The notes beneath the pieces were generated by a model. It saw only the letters and a list, made by a program, of their open reading frames with translations. It was not told where the DNA came from and made no database searches. Source: Warburgia ugandensis (taxonomy: Eukaryota; Streptophyta; Magnoliopsida; Canellales; Canellaceae). From it: a DNA stretch of 64,000 bases. The stretch is taken from NCBI GenBank assembly GCA_035236585.1, contig CP141136.1, positions 54,515,136 through 54,579,135 of the forward strand. Direction: 5' to 3'. A program made the position numbers and the translations under genes. Each line of letters begins with the position of its first letter. Positions within the stretch are counted from its first letter, which is position 1. Shown here piece by piece: positions 48,547-58,563 of this stretch.

Positions 48547-48717
48547 ATGCACACTATCGGCACTTCTGGAGTTCCTGGTCATGCCAATAGGGGCTTCAGA
48601 ATGGGATCTGTGGCAGCTAAACATGGAGATACTCCCAATATCCAGATCATGACTGTAAAACTGGATCAGACAGATTCTTTGATACGACCACAGTCTGCAA
48701 AAAGCACCAAAAGCTGA
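48547..48717 (+). other. Coding-like short frame or terminal exon, unidentified
   Basis: 57 codons from ATG to TGA: MHTIGTSGVPGHANRGFRMG, with SVAAKHGDTPNIQIMTVKLD in the middle and QSAKSTKS at the end. The composition looks like real protein and it could be the last exon of a plus-strand gene. An equally long frame runs on the other strand, so the call is tentative. The family is not recognised. Confidence 0.25.
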
Positions 48718-48795
48718 TAATCCAAATAGTAGGAACAAGAAAGTTTGATGAATACGTCTTGACTAATAATTTAAATGTAGCATCATACTAGTGAA

Positions 48796-48976
48796 GGGGA
48801 GCCTTGGTGCAACGGTAAAAGTTGTCATCATGTGACCTTGAGGTTACAGGTTCAAGGCAATGAAACAGCCTCTTGCAAATGCAAGGAAAGGCTGTGTACT
48901 TTAGGCCCTTGTGGTCTCCCCCTTCCCCAGACCCTGCATAGGTGGGAGCTTCGTGCACTAGGGCTGCCCCATTTTT
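48796..48976 (+). mobile_element. tRNA-derived SINE (Au-like), full length
   Basis: This is the most complete copy here. It starts GGGGAGCCTTGGTGCAACGG (A box region), has a B-box-like GGTTACAGGTTCAAGGC near 48845, the body CAGCCTCTTGCAAATGCAAGG, and ends TTCGTGCACTAGGGCTGCCC plus a T-rich tail. AGCATCATACTAGTG (48779-48793) and AGCACCACACGAGTC (48977-48991) match at 11 of 15 bases, a decayed target duplication. Transcription would be by RNA polymerase III; movement depends on a partner LINE. Confidence 0.9.
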
Positions 48977-49094
48977 AGCACCACACGAGTCTCACTACAT
49001 GCTTTTGAAGACCAGAAAAGGGATCTGGGACAATGTTTACGATACATATGTTGCTCAGGGCAAGTCAATTAATGTAAGCAGGGGAAAGAAGGCT

Positions 49095-51214
49095 CATGAT
49101 CATCATCATCATCAAGACCTTATCCCAATTAGGGGTCGGCTACATGAATCTTATTCCTCCATTCCACTCTATTAAATACCATGTCTTCATTTAGTCCCAA
49201 AGTTTTTAAATCTTTCCTCACCACTTCTATCCACATTCTTTTGGGCCTTCCTCTTGCCCTTTTAAAACTTTCTACTTGCATGGCCTCACTTCTTCTAACC
49301 GATGCCGTTGTTGGTCTCCTTTGAACATGTCCAAACCATCTAAGTCTAGTCTCCCTCATCTTATTACCTATTGGTGCTATCCCTAAATTTCCTCGAATAT
49401 TTTCATTTCGAATTCTATCTTTTCTTGTCTCACCACTCATCCATCTCAACATCCTCAGTTTTGCGACACTCATCCTATGAGTATGATGTTCCTTAACTGC
49501 CCAACATTCTAATCCATAGATCATGGCCGGCCTTATGGCCATCCTATAGAATTTTCCTTTTAGTTTGAGTGGCACCCGTTGATCACACAAAACTGCAAAT
49601 GCACATCTCCATTTGTTCCAACCCACTTGAATTGTCTAGATAACCTCCCTCTCAATCTCTCCACTCTCATGAATCATTGATCCTAAGTACCGAAAGTGGT
49701 CTTTGACAGGGACTTCTTGGTTATCAATCTTGACTGGTGTTCTACTCCTACTCTCCTTGCTAAAATTACATTTCATATATTCTGTCTTAGTTCGACTAAT
49801 TTTAAATCCTTCAAATTCTAATGCTTCTCTCCATAATTCTAGCTTTATGTTTACACCCTCCCTTGTCTCATCAAGTAAGACTATATCATCTGCAAATAAC
49901 ATGCACTAGGGAATCTCCTCGTGCAGATGTTTTGTTAGCTCATCCATCTCCAATGTGAAAAGGTATGGATTCAATGCCGATCCTTGGTGCAATCCTATAG
50001 TGACAGGAAAATCACCAGTCACACCACTAGTGGTCTTAACATTTGTTACTGCTCCCTCATACATATCTTTAATTATGTCTATATATCCTTGCGAAACCCC
50101 TTTACCATCCAACACTCTCCATATTAACTCTTTAGGGACTCTATCATAAGCTTTCTCTAAATCGATAAAGACCATGTGGAGGTCTTTTCTCCTCTCCCTA
50201 TATTTCTCTACTAATTGTCTTAGTAAGAAAATAGCCTCCATGGTAGACCTCCCAGGCATGAAATCAAACTGATTCTCTGATACAATTGTTTCATGTCGCA
50301 ACCTCTTCTCAATCACTCTTTCAAAAAGTTTCATAGTGTGGCTCATAAGTTTGATCCATCGATAATTAGTGCAGCTCTGTATGTCTCCTTTATTCTTATA
50401 GATTTGTACAATAGAGCTTTTCCTCCACTCATTAGGCATTTTCTTTGATTTTATAATCTTGTTAAACAACTTGGTTAACCAAACTACCCCAATATCTCCC
50501 ATATGCTTCCAAACCTCTATTGGTATACCATTAGGCCCCATGGCCTTTCTTGATTTCATCTTTTTCAAGGCCTCTTTTACTTCGGGTATTCTAATCCTAC
50601 GTTCATACCTATAATATCCAATGTTATTTTGATTTATAGTATTTTCAATCCCTATATTCTCAGGGCCATTGTCATTTAGCAATTTTTGAAAGTATGCTTC
50701 CCACCTTTGTTTGATCTCATCATCTTTGACTAATACCCTTTGATCATCGCTTCTAACACACCTAACATGATCTAAGTCCTTACCCTTCTGTTCTCTTACT
50801 TTTGCAAGTTTAAACACATCTTTCTCACCTTCTCTTGTTCCTAGTCTATTGTAAAGTTCATCATATGCTTTAAGTTTAGCCTCACTTACTATTCTCTTAG
50901 CAACGTTTTTAGCATTCTTATATTGTTCATAGTTTTCATTATTTCTAATCTTCTGCCATGCTTTAAAACGCATCTGTTTTTCTTTAATAACTTTTTGACC
51001 TATTTCACTCCACCACCATGTTTCCTTTGCTAATACCCTTTTACCTTTAGATACTCCTAAGACATCTTTTGCCACTTTCTTAATGCACTCAGCCATATTA
51101 GTCCACATAGTATTTACTTCTATTTCATAGTTCTACTTTCCTTCTACCATCAACTTATTTTTAAAGGAGGTTATTTTCTCTCCTTTTAAGTTCCACCACT
51201 TAGTTATTTTTGAC
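49095..51214 (-). mobile_element. RTE-type LINE, 5'-truncated, relatively young
   Basis: On the minus strand this 2.1-kb insertion starts inside the linker before RT and ends in a simple ATG/ATC repeat (49095-49116). The flanks GGGGAAAGAAGGCT (49081-49094) and GGGAAAAGAAGGCT (51215-51228) match at 13 of 14 bases, the target-site duplication. The 5' endonuclease part is missing, as usual for LINE copies that stopped reverse transcription early. It is the same family as the decayed copy at 2.1-4.5 kb. Such an element can supply the machinery for SINEs that share its tail, but the SINEs here end differently. Confidence 0.95.
49129..51108 (-). pseudogene. RTE reverse transcriptase, two in-frame stops
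   Basis: The frame is open from about 51108 to 49129 apart from stops at about 49906 and 49636. The N-terminal linker includes KDVLGVSKGK and AKLKAYDELYNRLGTREGEK. RT motifs are intact: FIDLEKAYDRVPKELIWRVL (motif A, about 50160), GLHQGSALNPYLF (motif B, about 49980) and LFADDIVLL (motif C, about 49890). The C-terminal part has KDHFRYLGSMIHESGEIERE, ECWAVKEHHTHRMSVAKLRM and RLRWFGHVQRRP, typical of RTE elements. The first stop stands just before the FADD motif and probably replaces a Trp codon. The protein reverse-transcribes element RNA at the target site. This copy lacks the endonuclease and is dead. Confidence 0.9.
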
Positions 51215-51817
51215 GGGAAAAGAAGGCTATATATGTTAAATAGTCTCCTAGAGCTTGGTTTGACAAGTCTAGTTCATTAGTATTATTGTATGGTTTATAA
51301 GAGAATATTCAGATCACTTAGTGTTTGTATGACAGCAAGCAGCAGGCATGATCATCTTTGTAGTTATGTGGACAACGTCATTATTATTGATTGATTGAAG
51401 GCACACCTTAAGTAATATTTTTCGAACCAAGGACTTAAGTCAGTTGCAACAGTTTATGGTTATGAGACCATGATTCTACACGGGGAAAGTTCAAGGGAGA
51501 GAGACAATCAATTTGGTGGAATAGTTGGCTTTTAAAAAGACAACTCTCCTTTCATTAACTTAAATAATTATAAGTAAGATTAAATAAATACCTCAACATG
51601 TAGACTCAAAAATGAGCATAAAACAGTCATCATCATCATCAAAGCCTTATATTGAAAAGAGGTTGGCTAAAACAGTAAAACTAGAAATAAATTAGATTAC
51701 CTAACTATGGATCTTTTCTCACAAATTTAGTGAAGTGTATATTATCAAACTACTTGAAACTGAAGAGTCAGCATGAAACCAGTAGAAACATAAAGTAGAT
51801 CAAGGAGAGACTGTACC
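51215..51817. other. No recognisable gene
   Basis: Starts with the right target duplication of the LINE (51215-51228). AT-rich with no supported feature. Confidence 0.4.
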
Positions 51818-52525
51818 AGTCCAGGGAGGTATAGAAGGCTTGTTGGAAGTTGATCTATCTCATAGTGAGGCAGCTTTGCAGTCTCATGTGCTATACATGA
51901 AAACTACATCAGGAAGTTCTTTAAGGTTATTGTGTGACTTGCACAATGCTCCAGCCTAAACTATTTTGTTTAGACCATCTAATCTTTACATGCTACAGGA
52001 TTCTCTAATGCTGGTTGTGTTTTTAACCAATGCATAGGTCACTTTGGATTATCGTACATATGTTGGTGATGGCATCATAATGTTGAGAAGCAAGAAATGT
52101 AGAACGCTGACCTGATCACCGAAAGACTGCACTTCAGGGAATTATGGAAGACGTGTTGGGAAGTTGATTTATCTTAAAGTGACTAGCCTTGAAGTTTTGC
52201 AGTCTCATGCATTCTACATGAAAACTACATCAGGGAGTTCTTCAAAGGTTATTGAGAGACATGCACAATAAAAAGGGCAGCCCAGTGCACGAAACTCCTG
52301 CTTATGCAGGGTCTGGGGAAGATACTTGCACAATGCTCCAGTGAAAAGTATTTTGTTTAGAGTCTTTAAACCATCTGATCTTTACATGTTACAGTATTCT
52401 CTGAATGCTGGTGGGTTTTCAACCTATTCAAAAGGAGGTCACTTCGGATTATTGTACATATCTTGGTCATAGCATCACAATGTCAAGAAGCAAGAAATGT
52501 AGAATGTTGAACTGATCAAGTGAAA
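51818..52525. repeat. Tandem duplication, about 300-bp unit, two copies
   Basis: About 51818-52122 and 52132-52525 align over their length: GAAAACTACATCAGGAAGTT versus GAAAACTACATCAGGGAGTT, and GAGAAGCAAGAAATGTAGAA versus CAAGAAGCAAGAAATGTAGA, among others. The copies have diverged clearly (perhaps 85% identical by eye). The second copy is longer because a SINE fragment (52270-52323) and its duplicated target were added. Confidence 0.9.
52270..52323 (-). mobile_element. 5'-truncated SINE with target duplication and an empty site next door
   Basis: Fifty-four bases of the SINE 3' end in reverse (AAAAAGGGCAGCCCAGTGCA, then GGGTCTGGGGAAGAT). The flanks ACATGCACAAT (52259-52269) and ACTTGCACAAT (52324-52334) match at 10 of 11 bases. 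The first copy of the tandem duplication has the unoccupied site, GACTTGCACAATGCTCCAG at about 51938. Confidence 0.9.
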
Positions 52526-52703
52526 AAGATGAGAACAAGGCTATGGCAGAGGTCGCATGTCAGATAGTGGGATGAAAGGCTCGCCGCAAGAGAAGGGTGT
52601 TAAAGTGACTAGTGATATGGAGATGCACAGTGATAAGTCACCTTCTATATAGTTACTAACCAGGTTTTTGGGAGACGTTGATTATCACGTTTATTCAATA
52701 TAT

Positions 52704-52766
52704 GGTGGTCCGCCCCTTCCCCGGACCCTGCATATCAGATAGCTTCGTGCACCAGGCTGCCCTTTT
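52704..52766 (+). mobile_element. 5'-truncated SINE, plus strand
   Basis: The SINE 3' third, GGTGGTCCGCCCCTTCCCCG to TTCGTGCACCAGGCTGCCC plus a TTTT tail. No clear target duplication was found. Confidence 0.85.
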
Positions 52767-54694
52767 ATCAGTCCTCATGTTAAGTTCGAATATTAGGTTC
52801 AAACATATTTATGGCAATGTTGAGTCCTTTCAAAGAATTAGTAACAATCTAGGCATCTTTGCCATATCTGTTCCAAATTGAGTGGAAGCATGAAGATAGC
52901 ACTTAGATTATGTACTTTATACTTAAAGCTAGTATTTCCTGACTTTTACCACTTATGAATAAACATATAAAGAGGGTGGAAACAATGTACTTAAATGGTT
53001 CCAACTTGAAGGAAGCATTAAGATAGCAGTTAGATATGTACTTTTAGTGCTTAAAAAGCCTCTAGTGTTTTCTCCCTTTTACCATATAAGAATAAGTACG
53101 TAAACAAGGGTGGGAACAATGAACTTAAAGGCCCTGTAGATTTCCTAGTTTTCTACTATTCATCTAGTGTTGGAAACCCACAAGGATAAGGTATACTAGA
53201 GAGCACCTTAATCTAGCCACGAAAACCTTGACCATAATTCTTTACACCGTACCCATTATACTAATTATTCTAAAGTTTTTCAGGTCGTTGATTCTATTCT
53301 TTTCTGGGGGGTGGGTTCTACTGACATGACATTGATATTCCTAAAGTCATCAGGTGTTTCCTGCCCAAGAGATTGCAAATTTGAATAATGTCATTGCTCC
53401 CTTCATCAGCCTTCAAAGCATAAACTAGTCTTGTCAAGTTCCTTTCTAACAGAGGATGAGCTTCTAGTCAAATCAGATGTGCTTGATCAATCTTTGGCCT
53501 TCAGAATAGCAAACTTAGGCTTCATTGATTTGAAACAGGATGTCAATGACAGTATGTGTAACAATATGCCTAGAGATAAGCCTGATATTTCGACGCATAC
53601 AGGCATGGTTTCTGCTTCATTTTGAAGCAACAACTTGTTGTAGTTCCAGTTACGCTACTAAATCCTTTCATTGGGAAATTTTGTCCACTTTTTTTTAATG
53701 CGTTCCTTCCCCAAAAAGGTCCTAATTGCCTCCCCAGATTTAAGGGGAAAAGAGGAGCCATGTATAAGATTGTTTTATACTTTTAATACTGTAAAACCTG
53801 TTACCACATGCCATTCGCATAAGAGAAAGTAAGCTTGGTTAGAAAGCGTAACGATAGCATGCAATTGATCTCCTCACTGCTACTGCATAGTGCGGTGGGC
53901 AATGTACAACAAAACAAGACCAATTAGACGACCCTTGGAAGATGAACAAAACATCACCACAATTGCTAAACCAAAATTTATTCTCCTCAACCGCTACATT
54001 AGATGCTATTACCAAACTCGTACTTTATCTGTTGCCTGTACTTCCTCTCCAATTACTAAATTATACAGAGAAAATACAACGCAAGGGAAAGTAAATAAAA
54101 CGAGATTACATCTCACTTGGGTTCCACTCAATTCAAATAATCACCCATTCTTCTTATATACAATTCGGAATAAGAACAACTAAAATAGCAGAGTCCAAGC
54201 AAGAACATGAATTGCGTCATATCAACCACAAAAAGGATATGAAGTTTCTACTTGGTAAAAGTACTTACGCGTTGGCTATTTGCCTCGACAATCCACTATC
54301 GGCGGGGCTGGAACGGGCGAGGAAAATAAGGGGAGAACGACGTTTGGGCAAGACGATAAGGTCGAGATTTTACGTGGGTCGTCTTCTTGTAGAAACAACA
54401 CTGAGGGTCATCGTTGTTAGCTGCAGCTTGGGTGTGGCTGATAATGTTGTCCAGGCAATGGTGGGGAAATTGGGGAGGGAGGAAAGAATGTCGACTGAAG
54501 TAGAGAAGAAACGCAGGCTTTTGCTTTGTTTTTGGAGGAGATAAACTGATTACCGAGATCAACATTGCCCGCGTCAATCAAATTCGCACGTACACAACAG
54601 GGCTGTTCGCGCGCGGACAACGTTCCTTGGATTAAGTTATTCCTTGATGGTGATCAATGTTCCTACTACTGGCTGCCCAAGAACTAAATTAGAA
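52767..54694. other. No recognised gene; possible exons on both strands
   Basis: An open frame at about 53389-53625 (+) reads like protein (FLTEDELLVKSDVLDQSLAF) but is not recognised. At 54280-54620 a GC-rich patch on the minus strand ends at a good splice donor (GC|GTAAGTAC at about 54270), as a first exon or leader would. Neither could be connected to a gene. Confidence 0.3.
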
Positions 54695-55916
54695 GGGTTT
54701 TTTACAAAAATGCTTTGCAAATAAGTCCAAAGGTTTTTTAGTTTTGCAATTTTTTAATTAAGTTTTCCTGACCTTTGTAAAATTGCTATTTTATTGGCTT
54801 TTCGTCCTTCTTTCCTTTTATTTTTTTTTAATTCTAATATTACCCTTATTTATAACCAACGTGATTAAGATGTCAAACTTTGACTACTAAGTTCAATGAC
54901 TTTTCAATGAAAAGTTTAGTAAAACTTGATTCCAACACAATTTGATAACAAGGAATTTAATGGTATGGATAGATTTTAACAAAAACCAACCAATAGTCAA
55001 ATATTCAACCAAAACATACTTCACCAACTTGCTCCACCTTACATGTTAAGCTTCTTTAATAAAATTTAACAATTTCAACTTTGACTTATCACTAAAAACT
55101 AATATAAAACCCTTATAACACAAATTAGAACATAATAAATACTTTGGATCAATAAAAAACATAATAAATTGAAGAAAGATTAAGTTTTAAACATAAGTAA
55201 AATATTGTTACTGTTCAGGCTAAAAACTATGAGTAGCGTACTTTAAGTTGAATGAGAATTGGAAATGTAATAATTGGGTCTTCTTCTTTTCGATGTCTTC
55301 TATCTATGACAATCAATTTTAGAGATTTTTATTGATTAATGAAATAGGAAATCATGCGCAAATTCTTGCTCAGGTTAACAGTAACAATATTTTGCTTCTA
55401 TTTTAAACTTGATTTTTTGTTTAATTTTTTGTATTTTTATTGATCGAAGCATTGATTATGTTTTAATTTGTATTAAGAAGAGTTTTATATCAATTTTTAG
55501 TATGAAATTGAAGTTTAAATTATTGATTTTCATTGAAGAAGCATAACAAGAACTATTGCGCAGGTTGGTGAATCTAGTATATTTTTTATTGAATATCTCA
55601 TTATTGGTTGTTTTTTGTTAAAATCTAATTGTACCATTAGATTCCTTGTTATCTAGTAATGTTAAATACCAAGTTTCACTAAAACTTTTCATCATAAGTT
55701 ATTGAACTTAGTGGCAAAAAGTTGGCAACTTAATCACATCGGCCATAGAGAAAGATAATATTAAAGTTTAAAAAAACTAATAGAGGAGGATGAAAAACTA
55801 ACAGAATCACAATATTGGAAAGCTTACCAAATCTTAATGGCAAAATCACAAAACTCTAAAAATGTTGGACTTTTTGCAAAAATACCAAAATGTAATGACA
55901 TTTGTAAAAAAAACCC
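54695..55916. repeat. Long inverted-repeat (foldback) element, 1.2 kb
   Basis: Left arm about 54695-55240 and right arm about 55356-55916 are reverse complements, with a loop of roughly 115 bp. The ends are GGGTTTTTTACAAA and the complement of GGGTTTTTTTTACAAA. Examples of matching blocks are AACAAGGAATTTAATGGTA against AACAAGGAATCTAATGGTA (reverse of about 55633-55651), and AAAATATTGTTACTGTT against AAAATATTGTTACTGTT. Identity is roughly 75-80% by eye. No coding capacity is seen. Long terminal inverted repeats suggest a Mutator-like or foldback transposon; flanking duplication was not clear. Confidence 0.85.
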
Positions 55917-57240
55917 AAAATGAAATTATCTTTTAAGAAGAGAATGCTTGTAGAGAGAGAGGCCTCTACCCTGAGGCACTTGTTAAAAGAAGATCACCTT
56001 TTTTCACATCTGTTAAGACGCGCCTCTCTACTTGCTTCTTGATATAAAATCTATAAACTGCCTTAGATGTTAAAAAATAATAATGATAATACTTGAAATT
56101 AACACATGCACGCCCTCAAAAAATGATGAAAGTTGGTTGGACAATCTCCTCAATAAATGCTAAAAAATTATATATGCATTCCAATCCCAGTTAGTAAGTG
56201 GCCCATCAGATGCTATTAGCCTATGTTTCTTGGGGTAAAAAATCATGACTATTTTATTTTATTTTTTTTCAAAGGCCTAAAACAATTGACTAGGATCATT
56301 CAGATCCATTGATTTCATCGTATTTTACCTGATTTCTGAACACCAAACATAATAAACGGCTCATATCTTTGGAAGATTGATAGTATAACAATGATTTTTG
56401 AAAGATCGTGATTCATTATTTGAGAGGTGCATGCATCTATTTTTAGCTTTTTTTTAATATCGAAGGATATTTTGGTATTTTATATTAAAATATATAAATT
56501 AAAAAATCCGTTGCCGTTTAAAAATGGGGATGTTGTTAAGCTTTCTAAAGGCGTGGGAGTCATTGAATTTTTTTTGTACAAAGTCCAGGGGTCTACCTGA
56601 TACTTAGAATAATTGGGAATTAGTTTGAAAAATCTTAAATAGTTCGGGCTTAAAAGATCATTTTGCCATTTTTAAAAACCAACCTTCCTGAGTGGGGACC
56701 AACCAGATAGCTCCGGTGACATCTCATGCGTACATTGAATAGTACAAAAAGAATACAACGGTGGATGGAATGTTAAGCAAGGCTTGGTCATCCCATCTAA
56801 GGCCAAGAATAGTCTTGTAAACTTGTGCTTGCCAATCAAATAAGCTTAGCTAGTCCTCTTTATAAGTCATGAGTAGGGCCTAGTAAGTAGCTGTACAAAA
56901 GAGCCTAGCTACCACCATACGTGATCCTCTTTTGGAAAGTTTGCAACCACCATGGCCTAAGCTTTCCTCTTAAGAGTATGTAGCCAAGGGTCCACCCTAG
57001 ACTAAGAAGTCCTATTTGTTTTCCTGGCGTTCGACGTTCATTTCTTTGGAAATTTTTCTGGAATGGTTGGTTTTGTTGATGCGAGAAACGATACAAACCT
57101 GACAAAAGAGAAGGTCAAGCAGGATACTCCTGCATAAAGATGAAAATGAAACACACACGACTAAGGTCTCTAAGACTTTGAGGTGCTCTGCATCCTATAA
57201 GATGACTTACGGCACAGATTATACTCTAGTTTATGAGATT
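55917..57240. other. No recognisable gene
   Basis: AT-rich DNA between the foldback element and a SINE. Nothing supported is seen. Confidence 0.4.
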
Positions 57241-57419
57241 AAAAAAGGGCTGTCCAGGTATATGAAGCTTCCACATATGCGGAATCTAAGGAAGGGGTAG
57301 ACCACAAGAGTTAATAGTTCACAGCCTTACCATGCATTTTGCAAGAGGCTGCTTTCATGCCTCAAACTCGTGATCTCAAAGCTGCACGATGACGACTCTA
57401 CCATTGCGCTAAAGCTCCT
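57241..57419 (-). mobile_element. tRNA-derived SINE (Au-like), full length, minus strand
   Basis: In reverse it begins AGGAGCTTTAGCGCAATGG (A-box region), has a B-box-like GATCACGAGTTTGAGG, then the body and 3' tail ending GAAGCTTCATATACCTGG and a T run. It is more diverged than the copy at 48796 but has both ends. Confidence 0.85.
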
Positions 57420-57640
57420 ATTCTATTCCGATTTATACGATTGTGTTGAATTATTCCTTACCGATTGTATGGGATAATCCCAGGTAGTTGCATAAACCAG
57501 GTTGTAAAAGGCTTGACAATTAGTCCTGGATTTAATTATCCAATTGTTAAATGATCACTAGGGAGATCTTGCATGAAAATGCAAGATTGGATGACTATAA
57601 ACTCATGCCATGCCATTTAAGGCCCGATTGGGCCTCTTAA

Positions 57641-57697
57641 TGCGATTATGCCCAATTATGTAACGACATTAAATGGAACAAATTGGGCATAATCGCA
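57641..57697. repeat. Perfect 17-bp inverted repeat (hairpin)
   Basis: TGCGATTATGCCCAATT (57641-57657) and its exact reverse complement (57681-57697) are separated by 23 bases. It may be the core of a small MITE; the outer ends could not be fixed. Confidence 0.8.
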
Positions 57698-57791
57698 TAA
57701 ACTGGAACATATAAGGCTCAAGTTAGCTCTAAGCTCACTAATTAATACTCTCTAGGACGAATGATACATTAGTAATGCGCATCATGATATA

Positions 57792-57799
57792 GAATATGC
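57792..57799. promoter_or_regulatory. P1BS motif GAATATGC (distal)
   Basis: Matches the palindromic consensus GNATATNC bound by PHR1-type MYB factors. It lies about 770 bp before the SPX start codon, on the far side of a SINE. Confidence 0.45.
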
Positions 57800-57883
57800 T
57801 TTCTAAATAGTCCGATTTCCGTACATATCTTGCAACATCATTTCTCGTATATATTACTACTCACCGACGGTTGTTGTTTCAAT

Positions 57884-58053
57884 AAAGGAGAGCCTTGCAG
57901 CATTGGTAGAGTTGTTATCACACCAAAGGCATGAAAATAGCCTCTTGCAAAAATATAAAATAAGGCTACATACTATAAACTCTTGCACTTCATACCTTCC
58001 CTAGATATCACGTACTCGAACTTCATGCACCGGGCTACCCTTTCTTATTACTC
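57884..58053 (+). mobile_element. tRNA-derived SINE in the SPX gene upstream region
   Basis: It starts AAAGGAGAGCCTTGCAGC and ends TTCATGCACCGGGCTACCC with a T-rich tail. The region that should hold the B box is shortened (CACACCAAAGGCATGAAAATA), so pol III promotion is doubtful. It separates the distal P1BS motif from the two proximal ones. Confidence 0.85.
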
Positions 58054-58319
58054 TATTTACGTACACATAAAATAAGCATTGACAGGGTGGTTGGTAGGAT
58101 TGTCATACATGCCCAACCGTCCAAAAGAGATTTAATTGTCTTTAATTAAGAGAACACCTTTGTTTAACAAATCTTAAAACCGACCATCAAACGAATCAAC
58201 CTACATCCTTGGAATCTTGATTTGGGAGATTCCAAGGAATCATGCTCTTACAATCTTTCTGTCCGTCTCACTCACAGTGAAAGAAGGGAAAAGTCGTTCG
58301 CAGCTTCTTAACCACGAGC

Positions 58320-58327
58320 GAATATCC
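58320..58327. promoter_or_regulatory. P1BS motif GAATATCC
   Basis: Exact GNATATNC match about 240 bp before the SPX start codon, a common position for functional P1BS sites in phosphate-starvation genes. Confidence 0.6.
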
Positions 58328-58391
58328 GAAGAATGCTTTTGATTTCAACATCTTAGAAACCTTCTTCCCCACTCCATATCAATGCTTCATG

Positions 58392-58399
58392 GCATATGC
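58392..58399. promoter_or_regulatory. P1BS motif GCATATGC
   Basis: Second exact GNATATNC match, about 170 bp before the start codon and 72 bp (about seven helical turns) from the previous one. Confidence 0.6.
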
Positions 58400-58483
58400 T
58401 GCCAACATATTCCATCCCATCTCTGCCAATGCAATCTCTCGCAGACTGGACTACTAAGTACTAGGAAGACCCGTATATAGAAC

Positions 58484-58490
58484 TATAAAA
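58484..58490 (+). promoter_or_regulatory. TATA box of the SPX gene
   Basis: TATAAAA 74 bp before the start codon; a TATATAG lies 10 bp upstream. Transcription would begin near 58515, giving a leader of about 50 bases. Confidence 0.6.
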
Positions 58491-58563
58491 TCAGGCTCCC
58501 TACTTTCTCAATTTCCTCTCATACTTGAGAAAGAAAGCAACCCAGGAAGAGGAAAAGAGAAAC

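Noticed and set aside
48796-48860. A tRNA gene
   Set aside because: The A- and B-box-like sequences belong to the tRNA-derived head of the SINE; no cloverleaf or acceptor stem is present.
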